From Acetobacter sp. (lineage in GTDB: Bacteria; Pseudomonadota; Alphaproteobacteria; RF32; CAG-239): a DNA stretch of 64,000 bases. The notes under the pieces are model-generated. The model ran no database searches and was not told where the DNA came from. It worked only from the letters and a program-made list of their open reading frames with translations. The DNA is taken from positions 1 to 64,000 of the forward strand of contig JAMPED010000004.1 of the NCBI GenBank assembly GCA_023665325.1. The letters are read 5' to 3'. Numbering within the stretch: the first letter of the stretch is position 1; every line of letters begins with the position of its first letter. This document shows positions 57,555 to 64,000 of the stretch, piece after piece. The position numbers and the translations under genes are program-made.

Positions 57555-58664
57555 ATGCAACAAGAAAGTTTACTGGAAAAACTAGACAAAGAGGTTGAGT
57601 GCAAAATGCTTCGTCGGTCCTTTAACCGAGACGAGCGACTGGCTATTTATGCTTACACGCCAAACTGTGAAGCAGCTGACGAGTGGACTTCCATTCAGCG
57701 TGCAGCGCGCGGTTTAGTAGTGAACTCTCGTGGGGAGATTATTATTCATTGCGTACCAAAATTCTTCAACCTAGATACCCCTCATGGTGTAACGCAAAAA
57801 GAGTTAGAAGACCTTGCTAACAAAAACTACAAAATTGTTTATACAGAAAAAAATGACGGCTATCTAATACAGGTCAAAAACGATTCATATTATGGGTTAA
57901 TTGTCACATCCAAAGGAAGCTTTGACTCTCAATATGCTAATTTTGCACGCGAATACTTACAAGGTGTAGACTTGCCACAAGATATTACCTTTATCTGTGA
58001 ATTATTGCACACATTTCCAGGTGATGAATCTATTATCGTAACTAAACACGAGGGGACGCGCCTTGTTGTATGGGAAGTCTTAAATGAGGACGGCAATACT
58101 ATTCTTGAGGACTATTATGAGGAGCGTAGAAAATTGCCCGCAAAAATGGAGTTAACTCGACGCTTCACCTATAAAGAATATTTAGAATATATGAAGCGCG
58201 AAGACGTAGAGGGGGTAGTAATGATGGTGCCAGACTTAGACAACGGCAACGGTTTTAATACCCATACTTGTTTAAGAGTGAAGCATAAAACTCCAATATT
58301 CTTTTTGAAGCATCAAATGATTTCGCAATGTACTAAAAAAGCGGCTTACAAATATTTTGCTGCCGAACAAGACCTAAACGAAATAGATTTGCCGGATGAG
58401 TTTCGCCCACAAATGGAAGAATGGACACAAGAACTACACCGACTATATAATGACTTTTTAGCAGATATCGTAAAATGGGAAGTAACCCTACAAGACTTAA
58501 CGCAAAAAGGACTATGGTTGAATACTAGCCTCGGTTTATCCCACCGTCAAAAGGCAGGTATTACATATGCACGTTTGAACCAGATGTCCAAGTTAAGGGA
58601 TGTCTGTATGTCACATGTTAAAGAAAAATTTTTACCAAAGGAGGACGATTATGTCAGCGAATAA
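57555..58664 (+). CDS. T4 Rnl1-like RNA ligase
   Basis: 369 aa. The adenylation motif YTEKNDGYLI (K-N-D-G), a downstream SKGSFDSQYANF (motif III region), E in CELLHTFPG, EDVEGVVMM (motif IV) and LRVKHK (motif V) are in the order of T4 RNA ligase 1. Rnl1 seals broken tRNA anticodon loops. Presence of tRNAs at the end of the window fits a role in undoing anticodon-nuclease damage. The C-terminal ~90 residues are helical, as in Rnl1. Confidence 0.85.
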   Translation: MQQESLLEKLDKEVECKMLRRSFNRDERLAIYAYTPNCEAADEWTSIQRAARGLVVNSRGEIIIHCVPKFFNLDTPHGVTQKELEDLANKNYKIVYTEKNDGYLIQVKNDSYYGLIVTSKGSFDSQYANFAREYLQGVDLPQDITFICELLHTFPGDESIIVTKHEGTRLVVWEVLNEDGNTILEDYYEERRKLPAKMELTRRFTYKEYLEYMKREDVEGVVMMVPDLDNGNGFNTHTCLRVKHKTPIFFLKHQMISQCTKKAAYKYFAAEQDLNEIDLPDEFRPQMEEWTQELHRLYNDFLADIVKWEVTLQDLTQKGLWLNTSLGLSHRQKAGITYARLNQMSKLRDVCMSHVKEKFLPKEDDYVSE

Positions 58665-59229
58665 TCAACTGATTACGGCTAGTCTAGCTGGAACCTACTT
58701 TTGTTGGGTAGAAACCGCAGAAGAGTGCTGTGGAGATGAGGGTGGTATTAGACGGTTGTCTATTTACGACACTGGCTGCTATCGCGCTAAAACGGCCGAA
58801 GAAGCTATGAAGCAGGCAATAAACGCATATGGACCAACCGAGTATGGGGAATATCGTGCTAGGGGTGGTAAAACGTTCCTTGCGGACGGTACGCCAGTAG
58901 TTATTACAGAATTATATAAATTGCATAAGCAGGAGCAAAAACGTCAACGTAAGCATCAAGAAAAGGCAACTTGTGCAAAAAAGGAACAAGTTGGACTTGA
59001 GCAGCGTGTTCAAGAATTAGAGAGAAGCAATAAGCAGCTACGGTCCATGATGCTCAACCAGCACCAAATTAACTCTGGCCTTGCTAAAGCTTGCGAAGAA
59101 CTTGCGACAACTTGTCAGACCTTGCACGATTGGCTGACCGTTCACACAATAGGCGTTACGGCTGACGAGAAAGGTCGGTTAATTAAGCAATTTTTTGAGG
59201 AAGAGATTAAAAACAAGTCCAAAAAGTAG
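58651..59229 (+). CDS. Hypothetical coiled-coil protein, 192 aa
   Basis: AAAGGAGG precedes the ATG at 58651, overlapping the ligase end. Residues 1-90 form a small domain (TYFCWVETAEECCGDEGG, then YGEYRARGGKTFLADGTPVVI); 95-150 is basic coiled coil. No family recognised. Confidence 0.65.
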   Translation: MSANNQLITASLAGTYFCWVETAEECCGDEGGIRRLSIYDTGCYRAKTAEEAMKQAINAYGPTEYGEYRARGGKTFLADGTPVVITELYKLHKQEQKRQRKHQEKATCAKKEQVGLEQRVQELERSNKQLRSMMLNQHQINSGLAKACEELATTCQTLHDWLTVHTIGVTADEKGRLIKQFFEEEIKNKSKK

Positions 59230-59236
59230 CCCATGC

Positions 59237-59242
59237 TATAAT
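59237..59242 (+). promoter_or_regulatory. -10 element of a leaderless small gene
   Basis: TATAAT, exactly 6 nt before the ATG at 59249, preceded by TGC (extended -10). Confidence 0.5.
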
Positions 59243-59248
59243 TAGAAC

Positions 59249-59335
59249 ATGGAACGAGAAGTAAGTGAAGACCTTGAATACAAAATGGAAGATTCGCTTA
59301 TGCGAGTCCTGCAAAACTTGGAGGAAGAATCATGA
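59249..59335 (+). CDS. Small peptide, 28 aa, leaderless
   Basis: The ATG is at the predicted transcription start; the peptide is acidic and helical (EDLEYKMEDSLMRVLQNLEEE). Its stop overlaps the next start as ATGA, and the GGAGG of the next gene lies within it. It may serve mainly to couple translation. Confidence 0.45.
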   Translation: MEREVSEDLEYKMEDSLMRVLQNLEEES

Positions 59336-59622
59336 GCTTCTCGTTATTTCTACTTATGGCTGGAATCGTCATTGCTTGCCTAGCATTTGGATATAGTGAA
59401 GGCAAAAGAGTAAATCCCCAGCATAAAGAATTAGAGATTCGCACATTGTTTGAAATTGCGCTAGTACAACAGCAGCTGGAAGCAGCTGGTAAGTACGCAG
59501 ACTTGTCAGAGGTAGAGCTTCTACAAGTTGCCGCTTCTTTAGCTGGAGCTAAGTATCAAGTATTTAAGAAACAGTATGCAAAACACCAAGAAACTAACAA
59601 TAGCCGAGAAAAAGAAACTTAG
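59332..59622 (+). CDS. N-terminally anchored membrane protein, 96 aa
   Basis: GGAGGAAG precedes the ATG. A hydrophobic start (SLFLLMAGIVIACLAFGYS) is followed by a charged helical part. Rz-like spanins have this shape, but nothing else nearby suggests lysis. Confidence 0.6.
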   Translation: MSFSLFLLMAGIVIACLAFGYSEGKRVNPQHKELEIRTLFEIALVQQQLEAAGKYADLSEVELLQVAASLAGAKYQVFKKQYAKHQETNNSREKET

Positions 59623-60070
59623 AAAAGAGTTTATTACTCGTATGGACAAGATGACTTCGTTAGTCGTCCGATGTCGAGATAGTAAATGTGCTTCTTGTGG
59701 CAAAAATATTCCCTTTAAGGAGCGGCAAAATGGTCATTTTATTGGGCGCGCTTTTTTGCCAACACGTTTTGACCTAGTAAACTGCAACGTAGAATGTTGT
59801 AGTTGTAATGTATATTCTCCAGACCATTTGGTGGGGTATTCTGCTTACATTCTAAAGCACTATGGGAAAAAAGAGTTCGACCGTCTAACAAAACTACACA
59901 ATGATTACAAGAATGGCAAAGTAAAAAATAGTATTCCAATTGACGAAGCTCTTTATTTGTATCGTAATATGTGGCGCTTAACGAGGCAAATGATTTTGAC
60001 TAGAAACGTAAAAGACTTTCCGGCAAGCTGGGCAGATTATAGCAAGTATGAAGCGCTTGATTACATTTGA
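59576..60070 (+). CDS. ninG: NinG/Rap-like recombination protein
   Basis: 164 aa. CASCGKNIPFKERQNGHFIGRAF, then RFDLVNCNVECCSCNVY and the G-Y/K-x-x-F-D-x-L end match NinG (Rap), the lambda-type recombination endonuclease family acting on Holliday junctions. It has two CxxC pairs as the family does. It overlaps the previous gene by 47 bp; an internal ATG at 59642 is a shorter alternative. Ribosome site is weak. Confidence 0.78.
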   Translation: MQNTKKLTIAEKKKLRKEFITRMDKMTSLVVRCRDSKCASCGKNIPFKERQNGHFIGRAFLPTRFDLVNCNVECCSCNVYSPDHLVGYSAYILKHYGKKEFDRLTKLHNDYKNGKVKNSIPIDEALYLYRNMWRLTRQMILTRNVKDFPASWADYSKYEALDYI

Positions 60071-60076
60071 TATAAT
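60071..60076 (+). promoter_or_regulatory. Extended -10 promoter of a candidate RNA
   Basis: TGA-TATAAT, overlapping the stop of ninG. Confidence 0.5.
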
Positions 60077-60082
60077 ACGGTT

Positions 60083-60180
60083 AGACGGAACTTCTCCTTT
60101 CGACCGTTTCTGCGACTGACAAAATTTCGCCCACATTCTTATTCCGCATATTCGGGCGACTACAAAACAGTCGCTTTTTT
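60083..60180 (+). ncRNA. Candidate small RNA ending in a terminator
   Basis: The first hairpin is ACGGT...ACCGT (60077-60106). Then GCGACTG (60112-60118) pairs with CAGTCGC (60168-60174) around TCGCCC...GGGCGA (60127-60132 with 60154-60159), then T6. No start codon with ribosome site lies inside. The unit could also be a long leader of the next gene cut by attenuation. Confidence 0.5.
60112..60180 (+). terminator. Two-stem rho-independent terminator
   Basis: A 7-bp outer stem with an inner 6-bp stem and a six-T tail. Confidence 0.75.
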
Positions 60181-60221
60181 GATGTATGATACAATGTCAT
60201 CATAATAGTAAAGGAGATACT

Positions 60222-60734
60222 ATGCAACCGCAAGGTATGACATTTAAGTATAAAATTCTAGTCACCCACGACTGGGAAGAAACAGAAACTAAAACTGCAG
60301 AGCTGCTTAATCAAGGTTATCAGCTAGTTGGCGCACCAACACCCTACGATGACCCTGTACACGGCAAGGAAATTGTTCAGTGTATGATTTTGCCTGAAAT
60401 AGATATGGCGCAGCAACCAACTCCAGCAAGCGAGCTGTCTGAAGAGGACCAAGCTAAGATGGATGCTGAAATTACTCAACGCATTAACGACAATCTTGCG
60501 CCATATACTAAAGATTTGGCAGACATTAACGACTTGCGTATTGTTGCAGAAAATCAGCAAATCGTTTTATACCGCAAAACTAAAAATCTAGGCGCGATTT
60601 CCGGCTCTTTGCTTGTAAGCGAGATTAAACATGGCAAGCATGCACCAAATGACTTAGATGAGAGTAAAGTATTAAATGAGTTAGACGATGCCATCGTTAA
60701 AGGACTAGGAGTAGCCAGCAATGAAAACAACTAA
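60222..60734 (+). CDS. Hypothetical protein, 170 aa
   Basis: AAAGGAG precedes the ATG at 60222. The N-terminus (FKYKILVTHDWEETETKTAELLNQGYQLVGAP) resembles small phage proteins with DUF1737-like starts, and the C-terminus is acidic. It overlaps the second RNA ligase. No function assigned. Confidence 0.62.
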   Translation: MQPQGMTFKYKILVTHDWEETETKTAELLNQGYQLVGAPTPYDDPVHGKEIVQCMILPEIDMAQQPTPASELSEEDQAKMDAEITQRINDNLAPYTKDLADINDLRIVAENQQIVLYRKTKNLGAISGSLLVSEIKHGKHAPNDLDESKVLNELDDAIVKGLGVASNENN

Positions 60735-61440
60735 AGCCCCATTCGCAGGTGTTTACCACCATATTAACGCGCCTACAATTAGCGATGAAGATTTCTTTGC
60801 AAAAAATCGTAAACGCAAGCTTATCGTGCCAACTCGTTGGGACAATAAGCCAAGGGACAAAAGCAAGTATGATGCGTATCGAGCATTGCCTCTAGCTTAT
60901 TTAAGTAACGCAGACTGGGCGTACAAGCGTAAGTTAGACGGCGAAAACCAGCGTGTGTTCTGGGATGGTGAGCAAGCACGCTGGAACGGCAAGTCAGACA
61001 ACTATACTTGCTCTACCGAATGGGAAGAATACATGAACTCCACCTTTATTGAAGAAATTTTTGAAGAAAAGTTTTCTCGCGAAGCAAAAGTATTTCTTTT
61101 TGGTGAACGCATGGGTAAAAAGGTGCAGACTAACGAGCTGGGGCTAGACCATGCAGAGTTTGTACTATTTGACGTTGTAGTTAATGGCGTGTTCTTAGGT
61201 CAAGATGCAATTAACGAAATCGCGCACGCTTTTGGTATCCACTCTTGTTTTGATTTTATGCAAGGTGGGGATATGATGTATGTAGATACGCTCGAAAAGC
61301 TTATTGAACGCTGCGCGGACGGTGAATTCAAAGACTGGGAGGGTATCGTTGCAACTCCACAAGTTGAACTGTTTGATGGATATGGTACGCGCATTATTAC
61401 CAAGATTAAAACCTGCGACTACTATGTGGAAGCAAAATAG
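60721..61440 (+). CDS. Second RNA ligase, Rnl2-like
   Basis: 239 aa. YKRKLDGENQRVFW holds the K-x-D-G-E-N motif I typical of Rnl2-type and related ligases; FLFGERMG (motif III), WEGIVATP (motif IV) and IITKIKT (motif V) follow. It lacks a C-terminal domain, as in compact ligases. Two different ligases in one phage suggest repair of two types of RNA break. It overlaps the preceding gene by 14 bp. Confidence 0.82.
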   Translation: MKTTKAPFAGVYHHINAPTISDEDFFAKNRKRKLIVPTRWDNKPRDKSKYDAYRALPLAYLSNADWAYKRKLDGENQRVFWDGEQARWNGKSDNYTCSTEWEEYMNSTFIEEIFEEKFSREAKVFLFGERMGKKVQTNELGLDHAEFVLFDVVVNGVFLGQDAINEIAHAFGIHSCFDFMQGGDMMYVDTLEKLIERCADGEFKDWEGIVATPQVELFDGYGTRIITKIKTCDYYVEAK

Positions 61441-61684
61441 CTTTGAAGTGCTATTTGGCAACAAGTGGATAGAGTTTAACATTTCCAATAAGTCCACTAG
61501 CAACTCGCGTTATGATATTAGAGTTAGCCATGCAGACAATTTTCCAGCGTTAGTCCAAGCTTGTGTTGCACAACTGACTCGCAACTGTGCGTATTACACC
61601 CACTTGCCTGATGACTGTTTAGACAAAAAAGCGAGAAAGCTAAAAAAAGCTTATCTCGCTTGTGGCATTTTCCGCGTTGCTTAA
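61424..61684 (+). CDS. Hypothetical protein, 86 aa
   Basis: The ATG at 61424 overlaps the ligase end; no clear ribosome site, so translation may be coupled. Basic C-terminus, two Cys. No family recognised. Confidence 0.5.
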   Translation: MWKQNSFEVLFGNKWIEFNISNKSTSNSRYDIRVSHADNFPALVQACVAQLTRNCAYYTHLPDDCLDKKARKLKKAYLACGIFRVA

Positions 61685-61765
61685 ACGTCTAAAGTGGAGT
61701 TTAGCGTTTAAGATTAGCAGAGACACGGGCTGTCGCCCAAGCCACACTTCTATTATATATCATAA

Positions 61766-61796
61766 AAAAGAGGCGGTCAAGCGACCGCCCTTTTTG
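61766..61796. terminator. Bidirectional rho-independent terminator
   Basis: GGCGGTC (61772-61778) pairs with GACCGCC (61783-61789), with T-runs on both strands, between convergent genes. Confidence 0.85.
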
Positions 61797-61797
61797 T

Positions 61798-62001
61798 TTA
61801 ACTATGAAAGATAATGGTGTGTTCGGGGTAGGCTTCAAAAACATTGATGATGCTTTGAGCCTTGGCTTTGTCGTCCGTAATGACCGACATAGAAACAACC
61901 TCGCCAATTTCAGAGTATCCATGAGCATGAGTGCGAACCCAAGCCATAAACGCTTTGCGCTCTTCGGGGTTCTCAATGCGAGCATTGACTTCCACTTTCA
62001 T
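61798..62001 (-). CDS. Hypothetical protein, 67 aa, leftward
   Basis: The ATG at 62001 is preceded on its strand by AAAGGGG; a longer start at 62019 exists. Small alpha/beta protein (MKVEVNARIENPEERKAFMAW). No family recognised. Confidence 0.6.
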   Translation of the reverse strand: MKVEVNARIENPEERKAFMAWVRTHAHGYSEIGEVVSMSVITDDKAKAQSIINVFEAYPEHTIIFHS

Positions 62002-62002
62002 A

Positions 62003-62410
62003 CTAATAGCCCCTTTCATAATACTTACGGATAATATCGCGCTGCCATTTTAACACTTCCACCGTAGCAGGACATTTGCCTTGCCACATTTCAATAAGGA
62101 AATCTAACCGTGCCTCAGCTTTATCATGCCGAATGTCAATTAAGCCCTCATTTTCGCGGCGGATAAGCTCCAAATATGCTTTGCGGCACATCTTGCCATC
62201 GGGGGTTGGAATGTCGTGAATCTTTGCGTGAATCTCGCTGTGAAGCGTAAACTGCGGCATATACACACCCATATATGGATGCTGCCTCAAGCGCCGCGCA
62301 TACCCCTGCTTCCAGTGCTTAGCCTGATATAACAGATGATGAAAGTCGCGCGCTTTTGGGCTAATATGCTTTTGTTTACGGCATTTATTGGATTTCTTAC
62401 CCTTTTTCAT
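62003..62410 (-). CDS. Basic hypothetical protein, 135 aa, leftward
   Basis: GCGAGGTG precedes the ATG at 62410; an in-frame ATG 4 nt after TATAAT upstream would be a near-leaderless alternative. Very basic (MKKGKKSNKCRKQKH), helical, with FTLHSEIHAKIHDIP in the centre. HSEIHxxIHDIP recalls a divalent-metal/HNH-like motif found in some phage proteins. Nucleic-acid binding likely. Confidence 0.6.
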   Translation of the reverse strand: MKKGKKSNKCRKQKHISPKARDFHHLLYQAKHWKQGYARRLRQHPYMGVYMPQFTLHSEIHAKIHDIPTPDGKMCRKAYLELIRRENEGLIDIRHDKAEARLDFLIEMWQGKCPATVEVLKWQRDIIRKYYERGY

Positions 62411-62511
62411 AACAAGCACCTCGCTTTCTAAAGAGCAACCGTTGTTTTGTAGGTACATTTTTATTATACTCCTACTCACACAGAAAAATGCAAAATTCTT
62501 ACGTTATAGTC

Positions 62512-62539
62512 TTGACATTAGTATTTGGCGTGCTATAAT
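62512..62539 (+). promoter_or_regulatory. Promoter of the tRNA transcript
   Basis: TTGACA (62512-62517), 16-bp spacer, TGC-TATAAT (62534-62539). All following elements lack other clear promoters. Confidence 0.8.
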
Positions 62540-62567
62540 AGAATTGCGCACTGGCACACAAAAAAGA

Positions 62568-62762
62568 GGGAGTGACAGTAGTAATCCTGCCCCGCCCAAG
62601 AACCTGCCACGCCGGCATTGTGGCAGAAAGCCGGAACCGGAGTGCGAGCCGTATGGGGATAAACAGCTTAGACTAATGACGAATATACTAGCGAAAACTG
62701 CTACAAACCAAAGCTAGGAGTACTCATTAAGGACGAGGGGGCAGTACCCTCTATCTCCACCA
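62568..62762 (+). ncRNA. tRNA-like element with a pseudoknot (tmRNA-like)
   Basis: The 3' end, GAGGG-loop-CCCTC (62735-62751), then TATCTCC, A and CCA, looks like the T-arm, acceptor strand and CCA of a tmRNA, whose usual end is ATCTCCACCA. The 5' GGGAGTG pairs with it imperfectly. Near the 5' end CTGCCAC (62604-62610) pairs with GTGGCAG (62620-62626), and loop GCCGG can pair with GCCGG at 62630-62634, an H-type pseudoknot. It is about 195 nt, shorter than a usual tmRNA, and no standard tag ending in LAA is seen. Confidence 0.4.
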
Positions 62763-62775
62763 AATTTAACAACAT

Positions 62776-62850
62776 GGGGGTTTAGTATAACGGCTATTAC
62801 ACCGCTTTTGCAAAGCGGAAAAAAGAGTTCGACTCTCTTAACTTCCACCA
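62776..62850 (+). tRNA. tRNA-Ala (anticodon TGC)
   Basis: Acceptor GGGGGTT pairs with AACTTCC; anticodon stem CCGCT/AGCGG with loop TTTGCAA; T-arm AGAGT-TCGACT type with TTCGACT loop. The CCA end is encoded. Standard D-loop. Confidence 0.85.
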
Positions 62851-63127
62851 AAAAAACAGAAACCTGAAAGCAAACAACAGGACGTTTATCACCCTCTAGC
62901 TTCCCTCCGGCTAATCACCGCGATAAGCAAAGCGCAAGCGGCTAGAAGCCCTAGCCCTAGAACCGTAAAAGTCCAAAATAGCAATACATATCTAGGATAG
63001 ATGATACCTATCTAGCGGTGAATGAAAAATGATGAAGCTTGTTCCGTGAGGTAGGGTTGTTATGTTCCCAATATAATAGGTCGCTTGGGTGGCTAGAAAA
63101 TAACTTTAACAAAGTGCAAGAATATAT
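62851..63127. other. Non-coding stretch between tRNAs
   Basis: No gene or tRNA is recognised. Repeated CTAG-containing blocks (CTAGCC, CTAGAAG, CTAGCGG) and short inverted repeats suggest a structured spacer RNA. Confidence 0.3.
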
Positions 63128-63203
63128 GGCTCGGTAGTGTAAAGGTTAGCATACCAGATTGTCAATCTGGAGGTTGGGGTTCGATTTCCCCATCGGGTCG
63201 CCA
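63128..63203 (+). tRNA. tRNA-Asp (anticodon GTC)
   Basis: Acceptor GGCTCGG pairs with TCGGGTC (with G-U pairs), discriminator G, CCA encoded. Anticodon stem CCAGA/TCTGG with loop TTGTCAA; T-loop TTCGATT; D-loop with AAAGGTTA. Confidence 0.9.
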
Positions 63204-63208
63204 AATAT

Positions 63209-63280
63209 AGCTGGGTTAAAAAGTAAGCTGTTCGCTAATACCGAACGCATTAGTAGGTGCAAATCCTGCCCGAGCAACCA
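63209..63280 (+). tRNA. Non-canonical tRNA-like gene, possible anticodon AAT
   Basis: Anticodon stem GTTCG/CGAAC with loop CTAATAC (63235-63241); T-arm GTAGG/CCTGC with loop TGCAAAT; CCA encoded (63278-63280). The acceptor AGCTGGG/CCGAGCA has two mismatches. The D-arm lacks the GG pair. It is the weakest of the tRNA-like set. Confidence 0.45.
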
Positions 63281-63357
63281 GGGGTGTGTCATTCCCCTTT
63301 AACAAATAGCCCATAGTTTTATTAGTTTTGACGGACGAACAACTAATCCTCCCGCAA

Positions 63358-63413
63358 GTGACGAGGACTTGCCAAGTTTGGCTAGTTTGAAAGCACTAGG
63401 TGACGAGGACTTG
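63358..63413. repeat. 14-bp direct repeat
   Basis: GTGACGAGGACTTG occurs at 63358-63371 and 63400-63413. Each copy can fold as a small hairpin (CAAGT/ACTTG in the first). Confidence 0.5.
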
Positions 63414-63427
63414 TAAAAACCTCGCTT

Positions 63428-63505
63428 GTTCGGTTCGTCTAGCCTGGTCTAGGACACCACCCTTTCACGGTGGTAACGCCGGTTCAAATCCGACACCGAA
63501 TACCA
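63428..63505 (+). tRNA. tRNA-Glu (anticodon TTC)
   Basis: Acceptor GTTCGGT pairs with ACCGAAT; anticodon stem CCACC/GGTGG with loop CTTTCAC; T-arm GCCGG/CCGAC with loop TTCAAAT (one mismatch); CCA encoded. Standard D-loop with CCTGGTCTAGG. Confidence 0.85.
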
Positions 63506-63506
63506 T

Positions 63507-63580
63507 AGGGGAGTAAGCTAATAGTAAACTCTGCGTCTTATACACGCATGTCGGTGGAGCGTAACCACCCTCCCCCACCA
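63507..63580 (+). tRNA. Non-canonical tRNA-Ile-like (anticodon TAT)
   Basis: Anticodon stem TGCGT/ACGCA with loop CTTATAC; T-stem GGTGG/CCACC with loop AGCGTAA instead of TTCRANY; acceptor GGGGAG pairs with CTCCCC, first pair A-C; CCA encoded. The D-arm AGCTAATAGTAAACT has only a 2-bp stem and no GG. It starts 1 nt after the previous tRNA. Confidence 0.6.
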
Positions 63581-63614
63581 CATTAAGAAATTATTTTAGG
63601 CAATTTGATAGCCA

Positions 63615-63675
63615 CACGGCGAGTTCGCAAGAGAGCAAACCAGTTAGCAGGCGGTGCAACTCCGCCCTTGTCGTG
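63615..63675 (+). other. tRNA-like stem-loop without CCA
   Basis: A 9-bp stem CACGGCGAG (63615-63623) with CTTGTCGTG (63667-63675) encloses a T-arm-like hairpin GGCGG-TGCAACT-CCGCC (63650-63666). No clear anticodon stem in the 26 nt between. Confidence 0.35.
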
Positions 63676-63754
63676 AATAAGATGACCTAGGTTCAGTCTT
63701 ATAGTGCCAAATTGTATTAGGATAAAAGGTAGCCGATTGCAACGCCTACCTTAT

Positions 63755-63828
63755 CGGGAATTAGGCTAATAGTAAACCATCGCTCTGATACAGCGAAGTC
63801 CGAGGAGCGTAACCTCGATTCCCGACCA
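63755..63828 (+). tRNA. Non-canonical tRNA-Ile-like (anticodon GAT)
   Basis: Acceptor CGGGAAT/ATTCCCG is perfect over 7 bp, with discriminator A and encoded CCA. Anticodon stem TCGCT/AGCGA with loop CTGATAC; T-stem CGAGG/CCTCG with loop AGCGTAA. The D-arm GGCTAATAGTAAACC lacks the GG of normal D-loops. Same loop sequences as the element at 63507. Confidence 0.65.
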
Positions 63829-64000
63829 TTAACATATTGGTAATTAGTATGCTAGCCGAAGCAGACTGGGGCAGGGGTTGCCACTTTGAAACACAAGTTA
63901 ACCACCTCGGCAGTTCTTTTATAAAAAAGTAAGTAGAATTAAAGTAATCGACCGTAACGAGGTGTTGAATTGGTCTCAGTTCCGACCTGTAAAGGACATC

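Noticed and set aside
62388..62717. Open frame ending within the tmRNA-like element
   Set aside because: It crosses the promoter at 62512-62539 and the structured RNA, with no ribosome site.
1..64000. CRISPR array or transposase-bearing insertion sequence
   Set aside because: No regular repeat-spacer series and no transposase or integrase-like gene was seen.

Overview
The window is part of the genome of a tailed double-stranded DNA phage with a long non-contractile tail (siphovirus-like). The evidence is a 1771-residue tape-measure protein followed by distal-tail, baseplate and tail-tip genes, a phage replication set (DnaB-type helicase, primase, RecA-like recombinase, SF2 helicase, Cas4/RecB-type nuclease, NinG), two RNA ligases and a tRNA cluster. 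Terminase, portal, capsid and lysis genes are not seen, so the genome continues outside the window. The DNA is AT-rich, uses the standard code, and has strong AAAGGAG ribosome sites and near-consensus sigma-70 promoters (TTGACA-17-TATAAT). Several genes start exactly 6 nt after a -10 box and look leaderless. I cannot name the host; a Gram-positive type is plausible.

Layout. 1-16.6 kb: rightward early region of small, mostly unrecognised genes in short operons, each behind a near-identical promoter and separated by intergenic DNA rich in repeats. It holds AACAGGGGT iterons at 2.0-2.5 kb, origin-like TGTGGAAT repeats at 6.2 kb, a long perfect palindrome at 6.58 kb, and a recurring hairpin family that carries an AGTATAACTATACT-like palindrome. 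16.6-22.3 kb: a candidate small RNA, a Stealth-like transferase gene, small zinc-finger genes, a nucleotidyltransferase and a Pth2-like peptidyl-tRNA hydrolase. 22.3-36.1 kb: leftward tail module. 36.1-38.3 kb: divergent rightward genes (HK97 gp10-like, an unknown, a GT-B glycosyltransferase).

38.3-43.5 kb: a 7-deazaguanine cluster. A predicted pseudoknot leader precedes a YhhQ-type queuosine-precursor transporter. Then come a small membrane protein, a possible QueF-like protein, a HAD-QueC fusion, a DpdA/TGT-like transglycosylase and a full-length serine hydroxymethyltransferase. I infer salvage of preQ0/preQ1, its chemical tailoring and its insertion into phage DNA; no QueD, QueE or FolE is present. 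A gene resembling the nucleotide-modification-associated (DUF1599) family lies at 56.3 kb.

43.5-62.4 kb: ParB-like protein, recombination and replication genes, with a probable origin inside the initiator gene (48.25-48.34 kb), an SSB-like protein, nucleases, membrane proteins, RNA ligases and NinG. 62.5-64 kb: a transcript with canonical tRNA-Ala, -Asp and -Glu plus several tRNA-like genes whose D- and T-loops lack the usual tertiary-contact bases, and a tmRNA-like or tRNA-like element with a pseudoknot. RNA ligases, Pth2 and the tRNAs together suggest tRNA repair or replacement during infection.

The most novel signals are the modification cluster with its fusion enzyme and leader pseudoknot, a duplicated 21-bp-periodic iteron array 42 kb from the first, a two-ended dispersed element that also sits in frame inside a gene, and the non-canonical tRNAs.
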